Source: CAWFLT01 sp963816795
GTDB taxonomy: Bacteria > Acidobacteriota > Vicinamibacteria > Vicinamibacterales > SCN-69-37
Direction of reading: 5' to 3'
DNA length: 64,000 nucleotides
Assembly (NCBI GenBank): GCA_963816795.1
Contig: CAWFLT010000006.1
Span: forward strand, 372,001-436,000
This document shows positions 1 to 9,495 of this stretch, one piece after another. The notes under the pieces were generated by a model. It was not told the origin of the DNA, did not search any database, and saw only the letters and a program-made list of their open reading frames with translations. The translations under genes and the position numbers were made by a program. The stretch's first letter is position 1. Each line of letters starts with the position of its first letter.

Positions 1-138
1 GATGGCGTCAGCCCGCTGGATCCGTTGAGCTTCGCCGGTGCCCTCGCGGTCCTCGCCCTCGCATCGCTCGCCGCAGTGTGGGGACCGGCGATGCGCGCGC
101 TGAACATTGTGCCCAGCCGGGCACTCAAAGCGGAGTGA
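1..138 (+). CDS. C-terminal end of an ABC/FtsX-type permease (partial)
   Basis: Only the last 45 codons are present, read in frame from base 1 to a TGA at 136-138. The peptide contains a DPLSFAGALAVLALASL-like membrane segment followed by a short tail ending in RALKAE. That matches the last helix and the (A/S)RALRxE-type ending of MacB/FtsX-like 'ADOP' permeases, which are expanded in Acidobacteriota. The same family recurs complete at 28106-30506. The assignment rests on this short tail alone; the start and the rest of the protein lie outside the window. Confidence 0.7.
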   Translation, partial: DGVSPLDPLSFAGALAVLALASLAAVWGPAMRALNIVPSRALKAE

Positions 139-148
139 GGCGAGTCTG

Positions 149-167
149 CTTCGTGCTCTTCGTGTTG
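149..167. repeat. CTTCGTG-type short intergenic repeat
   Basis: Two near-copies of a CTTCGTGyt unit lie between the permease stop and the convergent kinase stop. Related units occur at 19503-19612, 26268-26312, 40979-41006 and 53673-53703, always between genes. Confidence 0.6.
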
Positions 168-174
168 AAAAGAA

Positions 175-2859
175 CTAGACACGCGCGCGAGCCAGTGCGG
201 TTGACATCGCGAGCGCGACGAGGCCGGCGATGAGCATCAGGGCGCCCAGGCCGAGGCCGGCGTACCAGACGGAAAGGTTCGGAACGATCGGGTAGGCCTG
301 AAGCAAGTCGGTACAGAAGCGCAATGCGATGACGGCGACGAGACCGACGCGGACGAGCAGCAAAACACCGAAGAAGTACACCAGCACGAACATCGCGCCG
401 CCCAACAGCGGGTCACGGCTGAGCAGCAGATCGGGGAGCGCGAGCAGCAGGGTCGCCGCGACGATGGCCAGCCATTCTCGCCGCAGCAGCAGCCGCATGA
501 GGACCAGCAGGAACAGCGCCGTGAACGCCTCCAGCATGGCATTGCAGGCGAGCTGCAGCGCGAGCGAGACGGCCGAGCGGGTGCCGAACCACGCCCGCCA
601 CGTCGGGTTGATGAGCGGTTCGGCCGCGCGATCGAGCCACGACGGCAAGAGCACACTGAGCATGACGAGGCAGGTGACGAACGCGCCGGCGGCGCAGCCG
701 ATCAGGATGTCGCGTCCGATCAGCGGGTCGCGCAGGCCACCGCCGAGCAGCCGGCTCCACGAGACGATCGTCGACGGCCAGTGCCGGCGGACGTAGGGCT
801 CGAAGGCCACGTAGGTGCCCCACACCAGGCTGCCGATGACGAGCGCGCGTCCGAGGAAGCTGCTGAACAGATACCACTCGTGCGCGTCGGCGACGTGGTG
901 CTCGTCGAGGAGCCACGCCACGGCCAGCAGGCTCGACACGAAGATGACGAGCCGCCACGCGCCGCGCCGGTCGCCGCGGCCCAGCCGGAGGTTGCGCCGC
1001 GCGACGACCACCCCGCCGATCATCGCGGTGGCCGTCAGCGCGATCCCAATGAGGCTGGCGAGATCCGACGAGTCCTCCGGCACGGGGGCCGCCGGTTCGC
1101 CAAGGCGATCCCACGGATGGACCGCGAGGAAACTCACTGGCCGCCCCTCGAAGCTGGCGGCTTCGACGCGCGCCGGGCGATCGGGCTCCGGGACGCCGAC
1201 GGGCTGCCAGCCGAACCGGTGGTCACTGGCGGACCGCGGAGTCCACAAGGCGCCCGCCTCGCGCCAGGCCGCCGGATCGAGCGCGGCGTCGCGAAAGAAC
1301 GGCGTCCAATCGACGTCCGCCGTCGGTGGCGGTGTCCCCAAGACGGCCGGCGGCACCGCGACGAGCTCCCGCAGCTCGCCGGTCCCGTTCAGCGTGACGA
1401 GCAGATCGCCCGCCGCGGCGAGCGGCGGATCGTCCCACGTGACTTTCGGGCTCATGCCGATGCCAAATGCCCAGCGCTTCAGGGGTCGAGCGCTCTGTCG
1501 ATACCAGAACATCACGCCCTCCGGCGAGGCGCGGTTCGGCTCGGCGGTCACGGCCGAACCCGCACCGGGCCCGCGAAGGTAGCCGGCATCGTAGGCGATG
1601 CCAAACGCGGTGTCGGCGGGCGTGTACGTGTATCCCGCGCGCTCGACGATCTGACGCGCGCGCTCGACGAGCGCATCCGGCGGACGCGCCAGCGGGGCGC
1701 GCCGCGTGAAGACGGCGTACTGGCCGAGCCACACCGAGACGGCGACGAAGACGGCGAGCAGGGCGACGAGGCTCCACGCCATCACCGGGCGCAGGGCGTC
1801 GGTCGCCACCGACGCCGCGACCATCTCCGGCGACGGCGTCTCGCCGGCGGCCAGCGCAGCGGCCAGGGGATCGCCACCCGGCAACGCCGCCGCGACCTGG
1901 AGAGCCGACGCCGGACGAAGCGCCGGTTCCGGTTCCAGACAGCGGAGGATCACCCGCTCAACGGCGGCATCGACGTCGCGGACGATCTCGGACGGCGCGA
2001 CGACGTCGCCGGACGCCTTCTGGAGCCGCAAGTCCGCGATCGTCCGCGCGTTGAACGGACGGCGTCCGGTGCTGAGCTCGTAGAGCACCATCCCAAGCGC
2101 GTAGAGATCGCTCTGCACCGAGGCGGACTGCCCGGCCAGCTGCTCCGGCGCCATGTAGACCGGCGTTCCCGACATCTCGCGGTCGTCGGCGACGTGCTCG
2201 ACGGCGACGGCGAGCCCGAAGTCGGTGATTCGCGCCACGCCGCGCCCGTCGATCATGACGTTGGCCGGCTTCAGATCCCGATGCAGCACGCCGCGGTGGT
2301 GGGCCGCCGTCAGGCCCGCGCAGAGCTGGCGCGCGAGCTGCAGCACCTTGGTCCCGGCCAGATGATCGATGCGCTTCAACAGCGACGAGAGATCCTCGCC
2401 GTCGATGAATTCCATCGAGAGGAAATGGTGGCCGTCGATCTCGTCGATGTCGTAGACGCGGCAGACGTTCGGGTGCGAGACCTGCCGGGCGATGCGGACC
2501 TCGGCATGGAAGCGTTCGCGCCGGACGGGATCATCGGCCAGCGCCTTGGGCAGAAACTTCAGCGCGACCGGCTGGCCGAGCTTCAAATCGTCGGCGCGGT
2601 AGACCTCGCCCATGCCGCCGCGACCGAGCAGACCGATGATGCGGAAGCGCCCAGCCAGCACGGTCCCAGGCGCGTGGCCGCCCACGGCGATGCTGTCCGA
2701 CGACAGGAGACGCGAGACGCCGTGGGCGACGCCAAGGACTGGCACCGCCGTCTCCGTGGGCGCGTCGGCCCCTGTCCTCAGCGCCGCGCCGCACTGCAGA
2801 CAGTACCGCGCAGAATCGGGCACATCGGCCGTCGCACACGCCGGACAGCGAATCGGCAC
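175..2859 (-). CDS. Membrane Ser/Thr protein kinase with zinc ribbon and polytopic C-terminus
   Basis: Predicted Hanks-type protein kinase of 894 aa. Order of parts: a zinc ribbon with C5/C8/C20/C23; a kinase domain at about 66-330 with glycine loop GLLGRGGMGEVY (G76-Y87), ATP lysine K101, HRDLKPAN with catalytic D195, DFG at D213 and a GTPVYMAPEQ activation segment; a transmembrane helix at about 359-379; an extracytoplasmic stretch of about 200 residues; and a C-terminal block of roughly six or seven membrane helices. All catalytic residues are present, so it should be active. The membrane tail is unusual, since most relatives carry PASTA, TolB or TPR sensor domains. It may sense a membrane-embedded signal. 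It stands alone, converging with the permease end upstream and facing away from the tricorn gene. No frame interruption is seen. Confidence 0.9.
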   Translation of the reverse strand: MPIRCPACATADVPDSARYCLQCGAALRTGADAPTETAVPVLGVAHGVSRLLSSDSIAVGGHAPGTVLAGRFRIIGLLGRGGMGEVYRADDLKLGQPVALKFLPKALADDPVRRERFHAEVRIARQVSHPNVCRVYDIDEIDGHHFLSMEFIDGEDLSSLLKRIDHLAGTKVLQLARQLCAGLTAAHHRGVLHRDLKPANVMIDGRGVARITDFGLAVAVEHVADDREMSGTPVYMAPEQLAGQSASVQSDLYALGMVLYELSTGRRPFNARTIADLRLQKASGDVVAPSEIVRDVDAAVERVILRCLEPEPALRPASALQVAAALPGGDPLAAALAAGETPSPEMVAASVATDALRPVMAWSLVALLAVFVAVSVWLGQYAVFTRRAPLARPPDALVERARQIVERAGYTYTPADTAFGIAYDAGYLRGPGAGSAVTAEPNRASPEGVMFWYRQSARPLKRWAFGIGMSPKVTWDDPPLAAAGDLLVTLNGTGELRELVAVPPAVLGTPPPTADVDWTPFFRDAALDPAAWREAGALWTPRSASDHRFGWQPVGVPEPDRPARVEAASFEGRPVSFLAVHPWDRLGEPAAPVPEDSSDLASLIGIALTATAMIGGVVVARRNLRLGRGDRRGAWRLVIFVSSLLAVAWLLDEHHVADAHEWYLFSSFLGRALVIGSLVWGTYVAFEPYVRRHWPSTIVSWSRLLGGGLRDPLIGRDILIGCAAGAFVTCLVMLSVLLPSWLDRAAEPLINPTWRAWFGTRSAVSLALQLACNAMLEAFTALFLLVLMRLLLRREWLAIVAATLLLALPDLLLSRDPLLGGAMFVLVYFFGVLLLVRVGLVAVIALRFCTDLLQAYPIVPNLSVWYAGLGLGALMLIAGLVALAMSTALARARV

Positions 2860-2958
2860 GGGAGAAGAGTATGGGAGATTTGGCTCTTCTCCGCGGCCTC
2901 CAGCTCTTCTCCGTGCCCTCGCTTTCTACTAGACTCAGGCCCACTCAGGAGCCCTCCC

Positions 2959-5900
2959 ATGCGTCAGATATCAGCGCTCGTCCTTGGCCTGTGCTTCCTT
3001 GTCACGCCGGCGATGGCCGAACCGGTCAAGTTTGCCCGCTACCCGCACGTCAGCCAGGGCAAGCTCGTCTTCAGCTACCACGGCGATATCTGGATCGCCA
3101 ACGAGAACGGGACCAGCCCCGTGCGGCTGACGGCCCACGTCGCGCGCGATGTCTTCCCGCGCCTCTCGCCGGATGGCAAGTGGGTCGCGTTCACCAGCGA
3201 GCGGTTCGGCAACGCCGACGTGTTCGTCGTGCCCTCGGTCGGCGGCGAACCGAAGCAGCTCACGTTCGCGACGACCCCCGACACCGTGCTGAACTGGACG
3301 CCCGACGGCAAGGGGATCATCATCGCGACTTCCCGCGCGGTCAGCCCGTGGCGGAGTCCGCTGTACGTCGTGCCGGTCGCCGGCGGCCTGCCGACGCCGC
3401 TGCCCATGGATGGCGGCGTGCAGGGGATGATCAAGCAGGACGGCTCGATGATCGCCTTCAACCGCATGGGCGGCAGCTACTGGCGCAAGGGCTACAAGGG
3501 CAACCGCTCCGACGACATCTGGATTCAGGATCTCAAGACCCAGAAGATCACGCGGCTGACCGACACGAATCTCAAGGACTACAAGACCTTCACGCAGGAC
3601 GTGTATCCGATGTGGGGCAACGACGGGCAGATTTACTTCTCGTCGGAGCGCAGCGGCCACTTCAACATCTGGCGGATCGCGCCGACCGGCGGCGCGCCGC
3701 AGCAGGTCACCACGCATCGCGATGACGGGGTGCAGTTTCCGTCGATGAGCCCGGACGGCACGACGATCGCGTACGAGAACGAGTTCGAAATCTGGACGCT
3801 GAAGACCGGCTCGCGGACGCCGACCAAGGTGACGATCGACCTGGCCTTCGATCCGAACACGAACCTGATCAGCTTTCTCCCTTCGCAGAACCGCTCGGAC
3901 GGTTTCGCCATCAGCCCGGACGGCGACTACGCGGCGATCGACTTCCACGGCGAGATCTTCCTGGTGCCGACCGACGCCGACGTCGGCGAAAAGCGGCAGG
4001 TCACGCAGAGCTCGTGGCGCCAGCGCGGCCAGTCGTTCGCGCCCAACGGCCGCTGGATGGCGTACCGTTCGGACGAGACCAGAGAGGAAGAGATCTGGCT
4101 GTTCGACCGCGAGACCGGCACGAGGAAGAAGCTGACCACGCACGAGTCGCTCAAGTCGATCGACGCCTGGTCGCCTGATTCGTCGCGCCTGGCGTGGACG
4201 GCCAACAATCGCCTGTTCGTGACGGCGGTTGAGACCGGCGTCACGACGGAGCTCGGCTACAACGTGGCCGGCGGCTACAACGTCGCGGGCTTCTCCCCGG
4301 ACGGCAAGTGGCTGGTGATGACCAAGCGCGACGCCGACCAGAACGCCGACGTCTTCCTCTTCGAAATCGAGACCAAGCGCGAGCTCAATCTCACGCAGAA
4401 TCCGTGGACCGACACGCAAGCGACGGTCACGCCTGACGGCACCAAGGTCGTCTTCGTGTCGGATCGGAACAACGGCGTGCCGCAATTGTTCGCGGTGGCG
4501 CTCGCGCGCGTCACCGAGGACCCGAACGATCCGCTCGTCCGCGAGCGTCAGCGACGAGCACAGGGCGGGCGTGGCGGCGGCCGCCTCCGCGCCCGGAGAG
4601 CAGGGCGCTACGGCGGGCCAAGGCGGCGGCGGGCCGACGGCGGGGCAAGGCGGCGGAGGACGCGGCGGCCAGAACCAGCCGCCGCCAGCGTTGACGACCC
4701 CGAATCTGGATCGGATCGACAAGCGCGCGGTCGCGATCACGAGCGGCGCCGAGGCGGTCCAGGGCTACTTCCTCTCGACGGACGGCCGGACGATCTACTT
4801 CCGGTCGCGAGACGACCAGGGCCCCGCGCTCTTCTCGATCGGCATCGACGGCCGCGATCGGCAGCGGCTGGTCGCCGGCGCCTACGCCGGGATGACGCCG
4901 ACGACCGACCGGCGCCGCATCTTCTTCACCGAGAACAACGAGCTCTGGGGCATGGAGCTGACCGGCCAGCGGCGGCGCACGCGGGTCGCCTTCACGGTCA
5001 ACGTCCGGGTCGACGAGCGCGACGAGTGGGCGCAAATCCTGAACGAATCCTGGCGCGTCATGAAATACCGCTTCTACGATCCGGAAATGCACGGGAAAGA
5101 CTGGAACGCCATCCGGGCGAAATACGAGCCGCTCCTCAAGTACGTCGGCTCCAACGAAGACGTCTACGACCTCGCCAACGAGATGATCGGCGAGCTCAAT
5201 GCGTCGCACACGGGCGTGAGCGGCCCCGACAGCGATCCGCAGCCGAGCGCGTATCAGACCCGCTACCTCGGTTTCGAGATGGCGCCCGACGCCGGCGGCT
5301 ACAAGGTCACGCACATCTACCGCGACGGTCCGGCCGACAAGGAGTGGGTCGACATCAAGGTCGGCGACTACATCACCGCGATCGACGGCACGCCCGTCAA
5401 GGCCGGCGAGAACTACTGGGAGCGGTTGAACAGCCCGTTGAACGAGTACGTCACGGTTTCGGTGGCGAGCGCCCCGAGCGGGCGGGACTGCGCGCGACGT
5501 CCGGCTGCGCTCGGTGCCGACGCTGAACAACCTCAAGTACGAGGAGTGGGTCCAGAAGAACCGCGAGTTCGTGGACAAGGCGACCAACGGCCAGATCGCC
5601 TACGTCCACATCCAGTCGATGAACCAGCCGTCGCTCGTGCGCTTCCAGAACGAGATCAACCAGTTCTGGCAGAAGAAAGGGATCATCGTCGACATCCGCT
5701 ACAACGGCGGCGGCAACACGGATCAGGAGCTCATCGACATTCTCGAGCGGCGGCCGTACCAGTACTGGAACAGCCGCTACGGCGCGCCGAGCTGGGGCCG
5801 CCGCCCGCGCCAGGCGATCGCGGGGCCCAAAGTGATGCTGATCAACTGGCGCTCGGCGTCCGACAGCGAGGTGACGCCGATGGCGTTCAAACAGCTCGGC

Positions 5901-6203
5901 CTCGGCCGGCTGGTCGGCAACCCGACGTCGGCGGCGGTCATCGCGACCGGCTCGTACGCGCTCATCAACGGCGGCGCCATCCGCACGCCCGGCTCGCTCG
6001 TCGTGACCTACGACCCCGAGCGCCGCAACAACTTCGGCATCAACCTCGAGAACTACGGTGTCGCCCCCGACGTGTGGGTCGAAAACACGCCGGACGACGA
6101 GCTGAAGAGCTTCGACCGCGAGCTCCAGGCCGCCATCGACGAAGCGATGAGAATGCTCAAGGAAGGGCTCTGGCAGTACAAGGGGGGGAGGGCCAGCGAG
6201 TGA
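2959..6203 (+). CDS. Tricorn-type S41 protease, two frame interruptions
   Basis: Large secreted peptidase of the tricorn family, about 1080 aa when reconstructed. It starts at ATG 2959 with a signal peptide ending AMAEP. A TolB/tricorn beta-propeller with repeated SPDGKW-type blades fills the N-terminal half. A second propeller-like part, a PDZ domain (DIKVGDYITAIDGTPV, about 5350-5400) and a C-terminal S41 core follow, with NGGGNTD and a SASDSE nucleophile segment near 5850-5870. Reading passes from frame 1 to frame 2 between 4530 and 4575 and from frame 2 to frame 3 at about 5470-5490, each time needing one base removed. No stop codon or motif loss accompanies the shifts, so I treat them as sequence errors. 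The family degrades oligopeptides; here it is probably periplasmic. Confidence 0.88.
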
Positions 6204-6295
6204 AAAGCACGGGAAGTGCCGGAGTGGAGGGCGCGTCGGAGAGTACGGGGTGAAAGGCGCTCGGAGGTACGGGGTGGAAAGCGCGGGAAGTGCGG
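6201..6295. repeat. GGAGTGAAA-type 23-bp repeat cluster
   Basis: Starts at the tricorn stop codon. Degenerate units of about 23 bp follow the pattern GGAGtacGGGGTGAAAGGCGC. The same family in opposite orientation lies at 6714-6786, on the other side of yraN, and a larger two-orientation cluster is at 44756-45112. Confidence 0.7.
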
Positions 6296-6686
6296 CTGCC
6301 CGGATGGCCAGCGATCGACGTAGAACGCGTCTTCGATGACCCGGAGCGTCATTGTTCGTGCTGATGCCGTCGATGGCGACGACGGTCGAAGCGGCAGGAG
6401 ATCTTCCAGGCGGCCGGTCCAGGCCACGGTAATCGAGGGCCATCGCGGCGATCCGGCGCTGCTTCGAACGCGACACGGCTTCGGCCGCGTCGCCGCACCG
6501 CGCCGATCGCCGCGCCTTCACTTCCACGAAGACGAGCGTTGGCCCGTCCTCGGCGACGATGTCAATTTCTCCAAAGCGCGTGCGGAACCGGGTGGCAAGA
6601 ATTGCGTACCCGCGTTCCGTCAGCGCCTCGCAGGCGAGCAATTCGCCTTGTTTTCCGAGCGTCTGGCGATTGGAGGCTTCAGGCAC
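6296..6686 (-). CDS. yraN: UPF0102/YraN family endonuclease-like protein, one frame interruption
   Basis: Small protein of the YraN family, which has a nuclease-like fold; its cellular role is not settled. The start at 6686 gives LGKQGELLACEALTERGY, then the family signature FRTRFGEIDIVAEDG and LVFVEVKARRS (the D...E.K nuclease-type residues) and a KQRRI helix. A VVAIDGI strand then continues as LRVIEDAF after one extra A near 6349 on the plus strand is ignored; that is the usual YraN ending. The true stop is not visible: the corrected frame runs open through the adjoining repeats to 6053. The end given here is where repeat sequence begins. Its neighbours are unrelated. Confidence 0.8.
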
Positions 6687-6713
6687 GAGCTTGCCAGGAG
6701 CAAGGGACGCGCC

Positions 6714-6786
6714 GTACCTCCCGTGCTGTTCACGCCGACTTCCCCGCCCTTCACACCGGACTTCCCGCGCCCTTCACTCCGTGTCC
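6714..6786. repeat. 23-bp repeat cluster, reverse orientation
   Basis: Three or so degenerate units of the form TTCCCGCGCCCTTCACTCCG, the reverse complement of the units at 6201-6295. The cluster overlaps the last codons of the metallopeptidase-like gene that ends at 6774. Confidence 0.65.
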
Positions 6787-7280
6787 CCTTCGCGCCCTGC
6801 GCCCGAGAGGTCCTTTCGGACCTCGAGCTCGATCAGCCGGGCGGCGTCGGTCTCGAAGGACTTGCTGCCCATCGCGTAGCCGATCCGCAGGTAGAGCTCG
6901 CGGAGTGACGGGTCGTCGACGACCTGGCGGTCGCGGGCGATCTCGAGTACGTGTTGCAGTTCGTGGCCGAAGACTTCCATGCGGCGCGACGGGTCGAGGT
7001 TGGCGTTGATCACCACGCGCAGCATGCGAAAGCCGCCCGCGTTGGCCAGGACGGACGTCGTGCCGCGATCGATCATCGGCGCGAGATTGATCTCGACGAA
7101 GACGAGCACGTCGAGTTGCTGCAGGTCCGCGATGAGGCGTTTGATCGTGGGCGATCGCCTCACCGCCTCGTCCACGATCGAACGGCTGATGTTCGAAAGC
7201 GGCCGGACGCGCGGCGCGGCGATCGCACTCACTGGCGGCAGCGGCAGGATCATCAGCGTCGCGATCAGGAGCGACAGCAT
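6774..7280 (-). CDS. Secreted HELQH metallopeptidase-like protein
   Basis: A protein of 168 aa. ATG 7280 is chosen because it opens a clear signal peptide (MLSLLIATLMILPLPPVSA); an upstream in-frame extension would be leaderless and repeat-like. The mature part contains VFGHELQHVLEIA. The H-E-x-x-H pattern of zinc metallopeptidases is followed by an ARD segment and a helical C-terminus. The rest matches no family I recognise and is short for a peptidase, so catalytic function is inferred from this motif only. It is divergent from the TIG-protein operon across a 264-bp gap that should hold promoters for both. The C-terminal codons lie in the 23-bp repeat cluster. Confidence 0.7.
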   Translation of the reverse strand: MLSLLIATLMILPLPPVSAIAAPRVRPLSNISRSIVDEAVRRSPTIKRLIADLQQLDVLVFVEINLAPMIDRGTTSVLANAGGFRMLRVVINANLDPSRRMEVFGHELQHVLEIARDRQVVDDPSLRELYLRIGYAMGSKSFETDAARLIELEVRKDLSGAGREGDTE

Positions 7281-7544
7281 GTGTTGGCTCGCTGATGTGA
7301 GACGAGTTCGGCTGTGAGGCCGTTGGGAGAATGTGACGGAGCACACCGGCGCGGTGTGACCGGCGGTGCCGGTGTGACCGCCCAAATCGCAAACGCGCGG
7401 TTGCGGACGACGGCGTTGCGTTTTCGCGCGCTCGTGGGTAGGAGGGCACCCAAAGAGAGCACGCGGCGGCCTCGATCGGCGCCCGAGCGCGGATCCGAAC
7501 GGGCCGGCAGGGTGGGCCGGATTCTTGCACTACGGGCCCGGCAG

Positions 7545-8201
7545 ATGGCTCGTCACCCCTGGCTCGTGCTCCTCTCGACCGCCACGGTGGCACTCTCGGC
7601 GTGCGGGACGAGGCCGCCGACCCAGCCGACCGTGGAGGGGCCACGGATTCTGGGCATCACGCCGGCGCGGCCAATCGCCAGCGAAACCCCGCAACCGCTG
7701 ACCATCCGCGGCGAGCAGTTCTCGAGCACGTTGATCTTCCTGACGGTCGCGCCGGACGGCGCCACCAACAGCTACTCGGGGTCCGCGCTCGAATCGGTGA
7801 CCCCCAGCTCCTTTCAGGTCCGTGCGCTGCTGCCGAGAGCGGGCAACTACACCTTTACCGTCCGCAGCGGGACGAACGGCGATTCGACCTCGACGCAAGT
7901 CGTGGTCGCCGGTTCAGGCGAGGATCCGTCGATCACGACGATCATCCCCACGCAACTCACCCGCGGCACCCAGGTGCAGTTCCTCGCGTTTCTAGGCACC
8001 CGATTCGAGACCGGACTGACAGTCACCGTCATCGAGCCCGATGGCGCGACGGTGACGCTGTCGCCGACGGGAGTCGTGGCCGGAGGCGGCACCACGTTCC
8101 AGATGGTCCACGTATTCAACAAGGTCGGGACCTACACCTTGCGCGTCACCAATCCCGCAGGCGGCACTTCGAACACCGTCAGCCTGCTCGTGAGCCAGTA
8201 G
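7545..8201 (+). CDS. IPT/TIG-domain lipoprotein (first of three)
   Basis: Predicted lipoprotein of 218 aa. ATG 7545 gives a basic n-region, a hydrophobic core and a lipobox LSAC with the acceptor cysteine at residue 20, so it should be anchored in an outer-facing membrane. Two beta-rich repeats of IPT/TIG type follow. Each has an ITPARP- or IIPTQL-like opening strand, a F..GL or FSSTL middle and a closing NYTFTVRSG or GTYTLRVTNPAG strand. Such immunoglobulin-like folds mediate binding in surface proteins; the partner is unknown. The next gene starts two bases after the stop, so the three TIG genes are probably co-transcribed. Confidence 0.75.
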   Translation: MARHPWLVLLSTATVALSACGTRPPTQPTVEGPRILGITPARPIASETPQPLTIRGEQFSSTLIFLTVAPDGATNSYSGSALESVTPSSFQVRALLPRAGNYTFTVRSGTNGDSTSTQVVVAGSGEDPSITTIIPTQLTRGTQVQFLAFLGTRFETGLTVTVIEPDGATVTLSPTGVVAGGGTTFQMVHVFNKVGTYTLRVTNPAGGTSNTVSLLVSQ

Positions 8202-8203
8202 CC

Positions 8204-8647
8204 ATGATCATGATCAAGAGCGCTGTCGTCGTCGCCGCGACCGCCGCCACCTTCGGGGTCGCCGCCATGACCCAACTGACCACGCGTGCGCTTGGCGCGC
8301 GCAACGCTGAAACCGCGGTCATCGAGCTCGAGTCCGCACCGACCGCGGAGATTTCGACGGTTGGGCCCGCCGACAGCAAAGCGGCGAAAGCGTTCAAGGG
8401 TTTCAAGGTCAGCGGGCAAACGCAGGTCCTGCCGATCTCAGGCACAAAATTCGAGACCGGCCTGATCGCCACGCTCGAGGCCCCTCTCGGAGTCTCTACG
8501 ACGTTCCCGGCAAGCGCGATCGGCGATCTCACCCCGACGTCCTTCACGCTTGGCGTCACACTCGACGAACCGGGAACGTACCTTCTGACCGTGCGCAATC
8601 CCGGCGGGGCGCGATCGAAGCCCGCGCCGATTGTGGTGAAACGATGA
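8204..8647 (+). CDS. Secreted IPT/TIG-domain protein (second of three)
   Basis: A 147-aa protein starting at ATG 8204, two bases after the stop of the preceding TIG lipoprotein, which suggests translational coupling. A hydrophobic N-terminus (about residues 5-25) acts as signal peptide or anchor. A single IPT/TIG-like domain follows, with ISGTKFETGLIATL and EPGTYLLTVRNPGG, the same FETGL core as in the first gene. The shared motifs indicate local duplication. No enzymatic residues are seen. Confidence 0.72.
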   Translation: MIMIKSAVVVAATAATFGVAAMTQLTTRALGARNAETAVIELESAPTAEISTVGPADSKAAKAFKGFKVSGQTQVLPISGTKFETGLIATLEAPLGVSTTFPASAIGDLTPTSFTLGVTLDEPGTYLLTVRNPGGARSKPAPIVVKR

Positions 8648-8659
8648 ACGGAGGCCGTC

Positions 8660-9275
8660 ATGACAGCACGCCTCGCGATCCTCGCCACCGCGCTGGCGGT
8701 GGCGGCGGCGACAGCGCCGACGATCACCAGCGTCGATCCGGCAACGCCCGTCCGTAGCGAACGGCCGCAGACACTGACCGTCACCGGTACCGACTTCAAG
8801 GACGGCCTGAAACTCATCATCACCGGCCCGAACGGTGAGATCCGCACCTACGCCGGTGGCGACATCCAGTCGGGCCGAGAGACGTCGTTCCAGACGTCAG
8901 TAACGCCTGGCGGCGGCCGGCTCGTACGCGCTCGTCGTCCTGAATCCAGACGGCAGCAAGTCCGCGCCGTTCTCGATCCAGGTGAAGGGTCAAGGCGGCG
9001 GCACACCGGCGGTTCTCACCGAGATCACTCCCGCCGAAACCACGCGGGACGGACGGGAGCAGACGATTACCCTCACGGGCAGTCAGTTCGCCCCTGACGC
9101 GAGCGTCATCGTCACCGACCCTGCCGGCACGGTCTCGACGTTGCGAACCTTCGACAAGAGCACGCCGCAGACGATCGTCGTCAGGCTGGTGCTGGACCAG
9201 CGCGGCACGTATTCGATCGTGGTGCAGAACAGCGGCGCCGAACCGTCCAATCCGGCGACGCTGCGCGTGAACTGA
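8660..9275 (+). CDS. Secreted IPT/TIG-domain protein (third of three), one frame interruption
   Basis: Starts at ATG 8660 behind a good Shine-Dalgarno (CGGAGG), 12 bp after the second TIG gene. A signal peptide is followed by two TIG repeats: ITSVDPATPVRSERPQTLTV with FKDGLKLIITGPNG, then LTEITPAETTRDG with QFAPDASVIVTDPAG and RGTYSIVVQNSG. The frame moves from 2 to 3 near 8909. Removing one G in the GGCGGCGGCC run gives a continuous GGAGSYALVVLNPDG strand, the expected end of the first repeat. Reconstructed length is about 204 aa. Confidence 0.72.
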
Positions 9276-9276
9276 A

Positions 9277-9445
9277 CCAGGGGTGCCAGGTGCTGGGTGC
9301 TGGGTGCGAGGAACGAACTGACGCGTGCTCACCTGTTTTCAGAAGTTGGCCAGCGCCAGCACCGTTCATTGCACCCCGCACCCACGCACCTAGCACCCAG
9401 CACCTAGCACCCAGCACCTAGCACCCAGCACCCAGCACCTCTGCA
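9277..9445. repeat. GGTGCTGGGT/AGCACCCAGC inverted repeat region
   Basis: The left part has GGTGCTGGGTGCTGGGTGCG units; the right part has at least six AGCACCCAGCACCT units, the reverse complement. They are separated by about 60 bp and could pair over a long distance. They fill the gap between the TIG operon and the HtrA gene. A second cluster lies at 36301-36345. Confidence 0.75.
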
Positions 9446-9495
9446 CCCCCCATTTGGGTGGCGCGATGCGACGCGCGGTGTGCCTACCATGGACC

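Noticed and set aside
2971..4740. Long minus-strand open frame of 589 codons opposite the tricorn gene
   Set aside because: It is the antisense shadow of a well-supported propeller domain in GC-rich DNA, with Arg/Val/Asp-rich composition and no recognisable motif. The similar long frames opposite the kinase, M16, helicase and cysS genes were rejected for the same reason.
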